Shown: positions 26,797 to 35,097, numbered from the stretch's first letter. The stretch: DNA of 45,695 nt from Pseudomonas sp. Q11 (GCF_024494355.1 NZ_JAKNQY010000002.1:370055-415749); one strand, 5' to 3'. Made by a program: numbers and translations. Notes: a model not told the origin generated them from the letters alone.

Positions 26797-28281
26797 ATGA
26801 GCCAGGATGTCCCGACTACCGATACCAATCGTCGTCAACTGCTGCAAATCATCGCCGGGCTGTCTGACGGGGTGATGTTGATCGAAGTCGATCAGACCAT
26901 CGCCTGGGCCAACGAAGCGGCGTTGACCATGCACGGGGTCACTGACCTCAAGGAGCTGGGGGCCAACGCCGAGGAATACGTCCAGCGGTTCAATTTGCGC
27001 TATCGCAACAACCACCCGCTGACCGCGGACAACTACCCCATTGCTCGGGTCGCCCGTGGCGATGAGTTCAGCGATGTCTTGGTGGAGGTCACGCCCGAGG
27101 CCGATCCGGACCGCACCTGGGTTCATCGGATTCGCAGCATGGTGCTGACCGACCGCAGCGGTGAGGCGGAATTGCTGGTGCTGATTCTCAGCGACGCCAC
27201 CGAATGGGCCAGCGCCGAACAGCGTTTCGAGAAAACCTTCGCCGCCAACCCGGCGCCGGCGGTGATCTGTCGTCTCAGCGACCTGCGTTATATCAAGGTC
27301 AACCAGGGCTTTCTGGAAATGACCGGCTACAGTCGCGAGCAAGTGATCGGGCGTTCGGTGTATGAGCTGGACGTACTTGAGGCGGCTGAGAAACGTGATC
27401 TGGCCGTTGAACGGCTGGGCCAGGGCGCGACCATTCCGCAGATGCAGGCCGAGCTGAAATTGCCCGGTGGCGGTAGCAAGCAGGTGATCGTCGCCGGCCA
27501 GCCGCTGGACCTGCATGACGAAGACTGCATGCTGTTTTCCTTCATGGACATGGAGCCGCGCCGCAAGGCTGAAACGGCGTTGCGCCAGAGTGAGGAGCGC
27601 TTTGCCAAGTCGTTCCGCCTCACCCCCGTGCCAACCCTGGTGTGCAGCGCCGAACAGCAATTGCTGGAGATCAACGAAGCCTTTCTCCAGACCAGCGGTT
27701 ACGCCAGTGAAGAGCTACTGGGTAAGACCGTGGAGGAAATCGGTTTTCTCGATCCGGATGCCCGCGCGGCGCTGTTTGCCACGCTGGAAAAAACCGCAAC
27801 CGTGTCCAACGTCGACGTCAAGGTTCACAAAAAGGGCGGGGAGCAGATTGACTGCGAGATGGCGGCCGATACTGTCGTCATCCAGGACAAGCCGTGTTAT
27901 TTGCTGGTGTTGATGAACATCACCGAACGCAAGCGCTCGGAACTGGAGCTGGTGGCGGCTATCGAGGAGGTGATGAAAGATGCCTCCTGGTTCAGTCGGA
28001 CCCTCATCGAAAAACTGGCCAATGTGAAGAGCATCAACGCCCAGTTGCCCAGCACTTCATTTACAGAACTCACAGCCCGGGAGCGTGATGTGCTGGGGCT
28101 GATCTGCCAGGGTCTGGCCGACAAGGAAATCGCCGCGCGCTTGAAGCTGGCCCCCAACACCGTGCGTAATCACGTGGCGACGCTGTACTCCAAGCTTGAT
28201 GTTCACAGCCGTAGCGAGGCGATTGTCTGGGCACGCGAGCGCGGCCTGTTCGCCAAGGAGTGGCGAATGAAGGCACCGTGA
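26797..28281 (+). CDS. PAS-domain LuxR-type transcriptional regulator
   Basis: A cytoplasmic protein of 494 residues with no membrane segments. Three PAS modules are apparent, about residues 10-140, 147-257 and 267-385 (for example FAANPAPAVICRLSDLRYIKVNQGFLEMTG and the matching FRLTPVPTLVCS). A LuxR/GerE helix-turn-helix follows at about 425-488 (FTELTARERDVLGLICQGLADKEIAARL). There is no receiver or kinase domain, so it looks like a one-component sensor-regulator whose PAS modules bind a ligand or cofactor. GGAG precedes the ATG. Its place after the pyrimidine cluster hints at a related target, but this is not shown. Confidence 0.88.
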   Translation: MSQDVPTTDTNRRQLLQIIAGLSDGVMLIEVDQTIAWANEAALTMHGVTDLKELGANAEEYVQRFNLRYRNNHPLTADNYPIARVARGDEFSDVLVEVTPEADPDRTWVHRIRSMVLTDRSGEAELLVLILSDATEWASAEQRFEKTFAANPAPAVICRLSDLRYIKVNQGFLEMTGYSREQVIGRSVYELDVLEAAEKRDLAVERLGQGATIPQMQAELKLPGGGSKQVIVAGQPLDLHDEDCMLFSFMDMEPRRKAETALRQSEERFAKSFRLTPVPTLVCSAEQQLLEINEAFLQTSGYASEELLGKTVEEIGFLDPDARAALFATLEKTATVSNVDVKVHKKGGEQIDCEMAADTVVIQDKPCYLLVLMNITERKRSELELVAAIEEVMKDASWFSRTLIEKLANVKSINAQLPSTSFTELTARERDVLGLICQGLADKEIAARLKLAPNTVRNHVATLYSKLDVHSRSEAIVWARERGLFAKEWRMKAP

Positions 28282-28417
28282 TAGCCAGTGCAAATGCACT
28301 GGGCGTGCTGGTGCAAATTTGGGTTTTGCACCTGTCGTTGGCTCCTTACTCTGTGAGGGTGCGGCATGTTCTTCATAACGCCGCGTCCCCCACGAAACAG
28401 TCAAGGAACAGGCCGCA

Positions 28418-28513
28418 ATGCGCAGTGAACGAATCAATCGTGCAATCGACAGGATGTTTGCAGAGTCCATGAGCCGGGAGCAGTGCGCCGGTCATCTGCG
28501 ACCTCAGCGCTGA
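28418..28513 (+). CDS. possible 31-residue leader peptide upstream of DUF1652 gene
   Basis: ATG at 28418 follows AAGGA at 28403-28407. The 31 codons (MRSERINRAIDRMFAESMSRE, then QCAGHLRPQR) end at TGA, ten bases before the DUF1652 start. The N-terminal part looks like a charged amphipathic helix. It may be a small protein or simply a coupling frame. Evidence is limited to ribosome binding site, spacing and codon composition. Confidence 0.35.
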   Translation: MRSERINRAIDRMFAESMSREQCAGHLRPQR

Positions 28514-28523
28514 GGTGTAAGGC

Positions 28524-28772
28524 ATGACCCAACTGGCCCCCCTGCGCGCTCGCCTCGAAGAAAGCTTTACGCCGCTGGCTTGCGACTGCAGCCTCAACGG
28601 CGACGGAACCCTTACCGTACGCCTCTATCACCGCGAAAGCGGGGAAGTGGATCTGGTGGTAAGTGGCATGAGCCTGGACAGCGTCCGATCAGAAGAAAGC
28701 CTCGCAAAGCTGATTGACGAGTTGCGCTACGAGCTTGAAAACACCCCGCTGCATCGAAGTGACCCCGCCTGA
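28524..28772 (+). CDS. DUF1652 family protein
   Basis: A small cytoplasmic protein of 82 residues. The pattern of a leading helix (LRARLEESFTPLACDCSLNGDGTLTVRLY), a beta-rich middle with GEVDLVVSGMSL and a C-terminal helix (LAKLIDELRYELEN) is that of DUF1652, a family common in Pseudomonas with no established function. TAAGG precedes the ATG at short distance. It follows a possible 31-residue reading frame and precedes a REP element and the convergent histidine kinase gene. Confidence 0.82.
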   Translation: MTQLAPLRARLEESFTPLACDCSLNGDGTLTVRLYHRESGEVDLVVSGMSLDSVRSEESLAKLIDELRYELENTPLHRSDPA

Positions 28773-28800
28773 ATGATCCGCTGAACTGTGTAGCCGCTGC

Positions 28801-28952
28801 GTAGGAGCTACGTCGGATCGGGTAGGAACTGGTAAGAGCTGGTAGGAGCTGTCGAGTGCAACGAGGCTGCGATCTTTTCCCAGACAATTGAATCGCAAGC
28901 GAAAGAGCAGATCGAAAGATCGCAGCCTCGTTGCACTCGACAGCTCCTACAA
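28801..28952. repeat. REP pair with serial partial edges
   Basis: GTAGGAGCT-like edges recur at 28801, 28822, 28832 and 28842 before a full TGTAGGAGC-family palindrome with GAGTGCAACGAGGCTGCGATC facing its complement. The right edge overlaps the end of the kinase gene and contains its TAG stop. Confidence 0.75.
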
Positions 28953-30332
28953 CAACGTCGCCCGGCAATCGAGCGCCAGCCGAGCGCCGCCTTGCTCGCT
29001 GCTGCCCACTTCCAGCGTGAACCCGTGCAAGTTAACGATCGCCGCGACGATCGATAACCCCAGGCCAAAGCCGCTTTGCTGGCTGCTGCCCTCGGCGCGG
29101 TAGAAGCGACGAAACACGGCCTTGCGCTCTGCCTCGGGGATACCAGGTCCAGTGTCGAGTACTTCGATGCGGCTGCTGTCGCCCTGATCAACGCCACGCA
29201 GGATCACCTCACCGCCCGGCGGGGTGAATTTGATCGAGTTGCTCAGCAGGTTCGACACCGCCTCGAACAGCAATGCCCGGTCGCCGTTGAGCAAGGGCAG
29301 GGCATCGGGCACTTCGAGGGTGAAGGTCAGTTCCCGCTCCTCGGCCAGCGGCAGATAAAAATCGTGCAGTTCCTGCAACAACTGCAACGGATCGAGGCGT
29401 ACGAACCCTGAGCGCCGTTGCTGGTCTTCCAGCTCGGAAATCCGCAACAACCCCCGGAACCTCGCCATCAGGGTGTCAGTCTCGGCAATCACCTGATCCA
29501 TTTGTAAGGCTTCGGGCGAGCCGTCCGGGGCTTGCTGCTGGATGCGATAAAGCTGGGCGCGCAGGCGAGTCAGTGGTGTGCGCAGGTCGTGGGCGATGTT
29601 GTCGCACACGCCCTTGACCTCGTTCATCAAGCGTTCGATGCGATCGAGCATGGCGTTGACGATCGCCGCCAGCATGTCCAGCTCATCGCGACGGCTCGAC
29701 AGCGGCAAACGATGGGTCAGGTCGCCGGCCACGATGGCTTCGGCACTGGCCTGCAGCTTGCGGATGCGCTGCAACGGTCGCCGGCGCAACAGATGCCAGC
29801 CGGCAATGCCCGGCAGGATGGTCAGGGACACGCCCCAGAACAACGCGTGCAGAATGATGCGCGTCACAGCGAACAGCGAACCGTTGTCCCGCGCCAGGAT
29901 CAGCCAGCGGCCGTCCTGGGTCCGGGTCGCCACCGCGTCGCAACTGTCGGAGGGAATACCTGGATCTCTGGAATCGACGCAGCCGCCGAGCATATGAATC
30001 TTGCCGTCCAGCGGCAGGTCGGCGGGGACGCGCCGGATCGGTCCGCTCAAGTGGCGCAGTTGCGGATCGAACAGGCCGTAGGCATCGACGCCGCGTTCAT
30101 CCAGGGTCAGGCTGGCCATGAGTGCATCTTCCAACTGGTCGCCATGAATACGGGCGAACAGGTGCTGGCGCTGCATCAGGGAGTGTTTGGCGAGGCTGTC
30201 GAGGTAGCCGAACACTTCGTAGTACATCACCCCCATCAGGACTGCACTCCAGAGCACGAACAGCGAACTGTACAGCGCCAGCAGGCGGCTGCTGGAGGAG
30301 CGCCAGCCCTTAGCGGGGTTCAGCAATGACAT
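28947..30332 (-). CDS. sensor histidine kinase
   Basis: A membrane kinase of 461 residues. Transmembrane helices at about 16-40 and 157-180 bound a periplasmic sensor of about 115 residues with two cysteines (C118, C131) that could form a disulfide. A HAMP linker (about 182-235) leads to the phospho-acceptor H248 in NIAHDLRTPLTRL, then the ATP-binding N box (NLLSNSIKF) and G boxes (DTGPGIPEAE, SGFGLGLSIVAAI). Its start overlaps the response-regulator stop by 23 bases. The stop codon lies in the adjoining REP element. Signal unknown. Confidence 0.93.
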   Translation of the reverse strand: MSLLNPAKGWRSSSSRLLALYSSLFVLWSAVLMGVMYYEVFGYLDSLAKHSLMQRQHLFARIHGDQLEDALMASLTLDERGVDAYGLFDPQLRHLSGPIRRVPADLPLDGKIHMLGGCVDSRDPGIPSDSCDAVATRTQDGRWLILARDNGSLFAVTRIILHALFWGVSLTILPGIAGWHLLRRRPLQRIRKLQASAEAIVAGDLTHRLPLSSRRDELDMLAAIVNAMLDRIERLMNEVKGVCDNIAHDLRTPLTRLRAQLYRIQQQAPDGSPEALQMDQVIAETDTLMARFRGLLRISELEDQQRRSGFVRLDPLQLLQELHDFYLPLAEERELTFTLEVPDALPLLNGDRALLFEAVSNLLSNSIKFTPPGGEVILRGVDQGDSSRIEVLDTGPGIPEAERKAVFRRFYRAEGSSQQSGFGLGLSIVAAIVNLHGFTLEVGSSEQGGARLALDCRATLL

Positions 30333-30993
30333 AGCCGGAACCTCGTACCGTGCGAATCAGCGGTTCCAGGCCCGGCGGGTCTATTTTTTTGCGCAGGCGA
30401 CCGATATGGACGTCGATCAGGTTGGTGCCGGGGTCGAAGTGATAGCCCCAGACCTCTTCGAAAATCATCATGCGCGAGAGGATCTGGCCGCTGTTGCGCA
30501 TCAGGAACTCCAGCAGCTTGTATTCGGTGGGCAGCAGGCTGAGCAGTTGCCCGTTGCGGCTGGCTTCGCGGCTGATCAGGTTGAGTTCCAGGTCGGCCAC
30601 CCGCAGCGCGGTTTCCGGCTCGCGGGCACCGTTGTTGCGCCGCAGCAGTACTTCGACCCGGGCGGCCATTTCGTCGGTGGCAAACGGCTTGGTCAGATAA
30701 TCGTCGCCACCGGCCCGCAGGCCACGGACCCGCTCGTCCACATCGGAGAGGGCGCTGATCATCAGGATCGGCGTGGCCACGCCCATCGTGCGCAACGTCG
30801 TCACGATCACCAGCCCATCGAGTTCGGGCAGCATACGGTCCAGGGTGATCAGGTCGTAATCGCCGCTCACCGCCCGTTCCAGACCCTCGCGGCCGTTGTC
30901 GACCCAGTCGACATTCAGGCCGTTGCGGGTCAGTTCGGCGACGATTTCACGGGCGGTCACGGCGTCGTCTTCGATGGTCAAAATGCGATTCAT
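30310..30993 (-). CDS. OmpR-family response regulator
   Basis: A regulator of 227 residues. The receiver domain has the acidic pocket at E8-D10, phospho-acceptor D52 in ITLDRMLPELDG, and the conserved lysine in YLTKPF. The C-terminal winged helix (about 128-225) carries LLPTEYKLLEFLMRNSGQILSR and VDVHIGRLRKKID-type elements. The ATG at 30993 gives the standard MNRILTIEDD start; the frame extends upstream to 31041. It precedes and overlaps the kinase gene and diverges from hcnABC, leaving a 277-bp gap. Confidence 0.93.
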   Translation of the reverse strand: MNRILTIEDDAVTAREIVAELTRNGLNVDWVDNGREGLERAVSGDYDLITLDRMLPELDGLVIVTTLRTMGVATPILMISALSDVDERVRGLRAGGDDYLTKPFATDEMAARVEVLLRRNNGAREPETALRVADLELNLISREASRNGQLLSLLPTEYKLLEFLMRNSGQILSRMMIFEEVWGYHFDPGTNLIDVHIGRLRKKIDPPGLEPLIRTVRGSGYVIAEPR

Positions 30994-31096
30994 GGGCGGT
31001 ACCGGGTGAGAAGTTGAAGCCATTGCGCTGCATTCTGCCAAAAATTAGCTGTCAGCTTGCTGAAAAAAAGTTCATGGACGCCGACAGCTGTCTTCA

Positions 31097-31137
31097 CTGG
31101 CCTGGATCAACACTTGGTCACAAATAATCCCTAACAT
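31097..31137 (+). promoter_or_regulatory. hcnA promoter: ANR-like box and -10
   Basis: CTGGC-N4-ATCAA (31097-31110) matches the right half of the FNR/ANR consensus TTGAT-N4-ATCAA exactly and resembles the variant TTGGC-N4-ATCAA that I recall for hcnA promoters. TAACAT (31132-31137) is placed as a -10 so that the box would be centred about 41 bases before the start, the activating position for FNR-type proteins. This fits oxygen-limited induction of HCN. Confidence 0.6.
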
Positions 31138-31232
31138 GAATTGGGTGCGCACTATCATGCTGCGTCCGTTGCCCTGCTTTGGCGCGCTGTCGCTGACGGG
31201 CACTGACACGAACCGGTGATGGTGTGCCGCAA

Positions 31233-31262
31233 GGAGCCGAGACCTCACTGAACCTTCAAGGA
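31233..31262 (+). promoter_or_regulatory. GGA motifs in hcnA leader (possible RsmA/RsmE sites)
   Basis: Two GGA motifs lie in the leader: AAGGAG near 31231-31236 and AAGGAA at 31258-31263, the second being the Shine-Dalgarno. Gac/Rsm control of hcnA through such motifs is established in P. protegens CHA0. Whether these two bind Rsm proteins is inferred. Confidence 0.45.
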
Positions 31263-31270
31263 AGAGCAGC

Positions 31271-31597
31271 ATGATGCAACCTCAAGACCTTCTACGCCGA
31301 AAATTTGATATCCAGCCGCTGAAGCAGGCCGACATGACGGTGCGCCTTGATGGGCAACTCGTCAGCGCGGCGCAAGGTGAAACGGTCCTCAGCGTCATCC
31401 AGTCCCTGGGTCAGCGTCAAGTGGCCCGCAACGATCACGACCAACTCAGCGGTGCCTACTGCGGTATGGGCGTGTGCCAGTGCTGCCTGGTCAAGATCGA
31501 CGGTCGCCACAAGCGCCGCGCCTGCCAGACCCAGGTGCGTCCGGGCATGCAGATCGAAACCCGGACCAATCGCATCGCCGAAACGGAGGCGCCATGA
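31271..31597 (+). CDS. hcnA: hydrogen cyanide synthase subunit HcnA
   Basis: A plant-type [2Fe-2S] ferredoxin-like subunit of 108 residues in the membrane-bound enzyme that oxidises glycine to HCN and CO2. The cluster cysteines are in AYCGMGVCQCCLVKIDGRHKRRAC: C64, C69, C72 and C85. Two ATG codons in tandem (31271, 31274) follow AAGGA; the first has the better spacing. The start of hcnB overlaps its stop as ATGA. The sequence closely resembles HcnA of root-associated fluorescent pseudomonads as I remember it. Confidence 0.95.
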   Translation: MMQPQDLLRRKFDIQPLKQADMTVRLDGQLVSAAQGETVLSVIQSLGQRQVARNDHDQLSGAYCGMGVCQCCLVKIDGRHKRRACQTQVRPGMQIETRTNRIAETEAP

Positions 31598-33003
31598 ACC
31601 TCGATCCGGTGATTGTCGGCGGCGGGCCGGCGGGTATGGCAGCGGCCATCGAGCTGGCTACCCACGGGGTACGTTGCACCCTGCTTGAAGAGGCGCCGCG
31701 CCTGGGGGGCGTGGTTTACCGCGGGCCGCTGCGCGACGGGGTGAGCCTGGATTACCTGGGTTCGCGCTACAGCGAAGCCCTGGAGAAACTCCTCGGTGAG
31801 TTCCAGCGCCATGCCGGGCTGATCGATGTGCGACTCAACCACCGCGTCATCGGCGCCGAAGGGTTCAAGGCACTGATGCTGCTGAACGCCGATGAACAGC
31901 TGCGCGAGGTCACCTATTCCCACCTGGTGCTGGCGGCCGGTTGTCATGAGCGCAGCGTGCCGTTTCCTGGTTGGACGCTGCCGGGGGTGATGATGCTCGG
32001 GGGGCTGCAGTTGCAGATCAAGAGCGGGGTGGTCAAGCCGCCGAGCCCGGTGGTTATCACCGGCACCGGCCCGTTGTTGCCGCTGGTGGCCTGTCAACTG
32101 CACGCTTCGGGCGTGGCCGTGGCGGGTGTCTACGAGGCCTGTGCATTCGGCAGGATCGCCAAGGAAAGCCTGGCGTTGTTGAACAAGCCGCAACTGTTGC
32201 TCGACGGCCTGAGCATGCTGGCTTATCTCAAACTGCATCGCATCCCCATGCGTTATGGCTGGGGGGTGGTGCAAGCCCACGGCGAAGGTGAGTTGAACAT
32301 GGTCAGCGTCGCGCCGTATTCCAGTACCTGGGAGCCCGACCTTAAACGAGTCGAGCACGTCCCGGCCCAGACGCTGGCGGTCGGCTACGGTTTCATCCCC
32401 CGCACCCAATTGAGCCAGCAGATGGGCCTGGAACACGGCTCCAGCGATGACGGTTATTTGCGGGCGGTGTCCGATGCCTGGCAACAAAGCAGCGAGGCGC
32501 ACATTCACCTGGCCGGCGACGTGGGCGGGATTCGCGGCGGTGAGGCTGCCATGCTAAGCGGACGCATGGCCGCGCTGTCGATCCTGATGCGATGCGATGT
32601 GCTGGACCCATTCACCGCCCTTGCGCGCAGAGATCGATATCAGGCGCAGCTTGACCGGATCGTGCGCTTTCGCGCCGCGGTGGACCGCTACACCCAGCGC
32701 GGCGCCGGACAAACTGCTTTGCCAGCCGCCGATACGGTCATTTGTCGCTGCGAACACGCGACCCGCGCCGACATCGACCGCGCCCTGGAGCAGGGTGTGC
32801 AAGACATGGCCAGCCTGAAAATGCGTACCCGCGTGAGCATGGGCGATTGTCAGGGGCGGATGTGCGTCGGCTATTGCAGTGATCGCCTGCGCCAGGCCAC
32901 CGGGCGCGCCGACGTTGGCTGGCTGCGGCCGCGTTTCCCCATCGACCCGATTCCCTTTTCAGCTTTTCAGAACGTCGGCACGGAGGCCGTCCCGCATGAC
33001 TGA
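31594..33003 (+). CDS. hcnB: hydrogen cyanide synthase subunit HcnB
   Basis: A flavoprotein subunit of 469 residues. An N-terminal FAD fold (VIVGGGPAGMAAAIELA, residues 6-22) and a second nucleotide motif (VVITGTGPLLPLVA) are followed by a C-terminal BFD-like iron-sulfur domain with C384, C386, C419 and C424 in CRCEH and CQGRMC. Together with HcnC it forms the amine-dehydrogenase-like part that transfers electrons from glycine to the respiratory chain. The ATG at 31594 overlaps hcnA by four bases; an upstream frame to 31474 lies inside hcnA. Confidence 0.95.
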   Translation: MNLDPVIVGGGPAGMAAAIELATHGVRCTLLEEAPRLGGVVYRGPLRDGVSLDYLGSRYSEALEKLLGEFQRHAGLIDVRLNHRVIGAEGFKALMLLNADEQLREVTYSHLVLAAGCHERSVPFPGWTLPGVMMLGGLQLQIKSGVVKPPSPVVITGTGPLLPLVACQLHASGVAVAGVYEACAFGRIAKESLALLNKPQLLLDGLSMLAYLKLHRIPMRYGWGVVQAHGEGELNMVSVAPYSSTWEPDLKRVEHVPAQTLAVGYGFIPRTQLSQQMGLEHGSSDDGYLRAVSDAWQQSSEAHIHLAGDVGGIRGGEAAMLSGRMAALSILMRCDVLDPFTALARRDRYQAQLDRIVRFRAAVDRYTQRGAGQTALPAADTVICRCEHATRADIDRALEQGVQDMASLKMRTRVSMGDCQGRMCVGYCSDRLRQATGRADVGWLRPRFPIDPIPFSAFQNVGTEAVPHD

Positions 33004-34270
33004 GCATCCAGACCTCAAGCACTATGACGTCGTCATCGCCGGCGGGGGCGTGATCGGTGCGTCCTGTGCCTATCAACTGTCCAAACGCAAGCATCTGAAG
33101 GTCGCCTTGATCGACGCCAAGCGCCCCGGCAACGCCACCCGCGCTTCGGCCGGCGGCCTGTGGGCTATCGGTGAATCCGTGGGCCTGGGCTGCGGGGTGA
33201 TCTTCTTTCGGATGATGTCGGCCAACCGCAAGCGCCAGGCCCAGGGTGCCGCCGTGGCGGTGGACGCCAGCACCCCGCACATCCTGCCCCAGTCGTTCTT
33301 CGATTTCGCCCTGCAGTCCAACGCGATGTATCCCCGACTGCACCGCGAGCTGATGGACAACCACGGCATGGACTTCAAGTTCGAGGAGACCGGGCTCAAG
33401 TTCGTGATCTACGACGACGAAGACCGTTTGTACGCCGAGCACATTGTCGCCTGCATTCCCCACCTGGCCGATCAGGTGCGCTGGCTCGATCAGGCTGCCT
33501 TGCGCGAGGCCGAGCCGACTGTCAGTCATGAGGCCCGGGGCGCGCTGGAGTTCCTGTGCGACCATCAGGTCAGCCCGTTCCGCCTGGCCGATGCCTACAC
33601 TGAGGGTGCCCGACAGAACGGCGTCGATATGTTCTTCAACACCAACGTGACTGAAGTGCTGCGCGACGGGCCGCGGGTGACGGGGGTGAGAACCGCCGAA
33701 GCCGGGACGTTCAACTGCCGGACGCTGATCAATGCCGCCGGTGCCTGGGCAGCGGACCTGAGCGAACAGGCCACGGGCGTGCGAATCCCGGTCAAGCCGG
33801 TCAAGGGGCAAATCCTGCTGACCGAACGCATGCCGAAGATCCTCAACGGGTGCCTGACCACCAGCGATTGCTATATAGCGCAAAAGGACAACGGCGAAAT
33901 TCTCATCGGCAGTACCACCGAAGACAAGGGGTTCGACGTGACCACCACCTACCCGGAAATCGAGGGGCTGGTGCAGGGCGCGGTGCGGTGCATACCGCAA
34001 CTGTCCGACATCAACCTGAAACGCACTTGGGCCGGTTTGCGCCCCGGCTCACCTGATGAGTTGCCCATTCTGGGGCCAATGCGCGGCGTGGAAGGCTACC
34101 TCAACGCCTGCGGGCATTTCCGCACTGGCATCCTGACCTCGGCCATTACCGGAGTATTGCTGGACAAGCTGGTGAACAACGAGCCGTTGCCGCTGGACAT
34201 CACGCCGTTTCTGGCGGACCGGTTTGAGGTGGCACCCATGGCAAAGCCCAAGGAAATGGAGCTGGCCTGA
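32996..34270 (+). CDS. hcnC: hydrogen cyanide synthase subunit HcnC
   Basis: A D-amino-acid-oxidase-like FAD subunit of 424 residues that probably carries the glycine-oxidising site. The N-terminal dinucleotide motif IAGGGVIGASCAYQL (14-28) is followed by NATRASAGGLWAIGESVGLGCGVIFFRMM, which is strongly diagnostic. The C-terminus has GLRPGSPDELPILGP and GHFRTGILTSAITG. The start overlaps the end of hcnB by eight bases, so all three subunits are translationally coupled. The last few residues (MAKPKEMELA) are the variable tail. Confidence 0.95.
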   Translation: MTEHPDLKHYDVVIAGGGVIGASCAYQLSKRKHLKVALIDAKRPGNATRASAGGLWAIGESVGLGCGVIFFRMMSANRKRQAQGAAVAVDASTPHILPQSFFDFALQSNAMYPRLHRELMDNHGMDFKFEETGLKFVIYDDEDRLYAEHIVACIPHLADQVRWLDQAALREAEPTVSHEARGALEFLCDHQVSPFRLADAYTEGARQNGVDMFFNTNVTEVLRDGPRVTGVRTAEAGTFNCRTLINAAGAWAADLSEQATGVRIPVKPVKGQILLTERMPKILNGCLTTSDCYIAQKDNGEILIGSTTEDKGFDVTTTYPEIEGLVQGAVRCIPQLSDINLKRTWAGLRPGSPDELPILGPMRGVEGYLNACGHFRTGILTSAITGVLLDKLVNNEPLPLDITPFLADRFEVAPMAKPKEMELA

Positions 34271-34278
34271 GCAAATCC

Positions 34279-34422
34279 TGTGTGGGAACTCTGGGATCTG
34301 TGGGATCTGTGGGATCAGTGGGATCTGTGGGAGCAAAGCTTGCTCGCGATAGCGGTATACCAGTCAACATTGTTGCAGGATGATCCAGTGCTATCGCGAG
34401 CAAGCTTTGCTCCCACAGGTAC
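34279..34422. repeat. REP pair preceded by 9-bp tandem repeat
   Basis: Four 9-bp units beginning TGGGATC (34292-34327) run straight into the left REP copy (TGTGGGAGCAAAGCTTGCTC). A facing copy ends near 34422. The microsatellite seems to have grown from the REP edge TGTGGGAGC. It lies between hcnC and the convergent GST gene. Confidence 0.75.
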
Positions 34423-34456
34423 TCTGATTACCCCAGGATTTTTTGTTCACGGCCGG

Positions 34457-35068
34457 TTATTCCATCGGCGTGCTGACAAACGCCTCCAACCCTTCGGCAT
34501 AGGCGGTAAACGCGCTGATCAACGGGAAAGCCTTGCCCTGCACCTGGTCCGGTACCACCAGGTTGGTGAAGCTCCAGGCCACTGCCACGGTGATGCCCGC
34601 CTGATCGAGGGTGCCATCGGTGCCCAACGGCTGTTTCTCCAGTTCTTGCTCCAGCATTCCATAGGCCGCCGCCAGTTGGCCTTCCACGCGCTCAACCCAC
34701 GGCGCGTGCTGGATTTCCGTCGGCCGCAGGTTGCGTTCGTAGTAGATCTGCACCGACTTCTCGCACGCCGCCAGGGCCAGGCCAGTCACGCGCAGTGCGC
34801 GCAGCCGTTGGCCAATGTCGACCGGCATCAAGCTTTTCCCCGGCGTGGCCAATGCCTCCAGGTAGTCGATGATCAATGTGGAGTCCATCAGCACGCCGCC
34901 ATCGTCGAGCACCAGGGTCGGGGCCTTGACCACCGGGTTGATGCGCTGGAACTGTTCGAAGTGCCTGAACACCGAAACGGACTCATGCTCCAGGGCAACC
35001 CCCAGGCACTTGGCGGAAATGGCGACGCGTCGCACGTAGGGCGAGTCCAGCATGCCGATCAGTTTCAT
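34457..35068 (-). CDS. glutathione S-transferase family protein
   Basis: A cytosolic GST-fold protein of 203 residues. The thioredoxin-like N-terminal domain (MKLIGMLDSPYVRRVAISAK; then VKAPTLVLDDGGVLMDSTLIIDYLE with the glutathione-binding Ser-Thr) precedes an all-helical C-terminal domain (about 90-200). The S9-P10-Y11 region is where GSTs place their catalytic Ser, Cys or Tyr. It lies 29 bp downstream of the RpiR regulator gene in the same direction, so it is probably co-transcribed with it. A role in inositol metabolism is not evident. Confidence 0.88.
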   Translation of the reverse strand: MKLIGMLDSPYVRRVAISAKCLGVALEHESVSVFRHFEQFQRINPVVKAPTLVLDDGGVLMDSTLIIDYLEALATPGKSLMPVDIGQRLRALRVTGLALAACEKSVQIYYERNLRPTEIQHAPWVERVEGQLAAAYGMLEQELEKQPLGTDGTLDQAGITVAVAWSFTNLVVPDQVQGKAFPLISAFTAYAEGLEAFVSTPME

Positions 35069-35097
35069 GACGTCTCCTTCAGAAAAATCTTGCGGGG

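Noticed and set aside
31047..31066. TCAGC-TT-GCTGA followed by seven A residues as an intrinsic terminator
   Set aside because: A terminator on the plus strand needs T after the stem. On the minus strand the T-run precedes the stem, and the site lies upstream of the response regulator.
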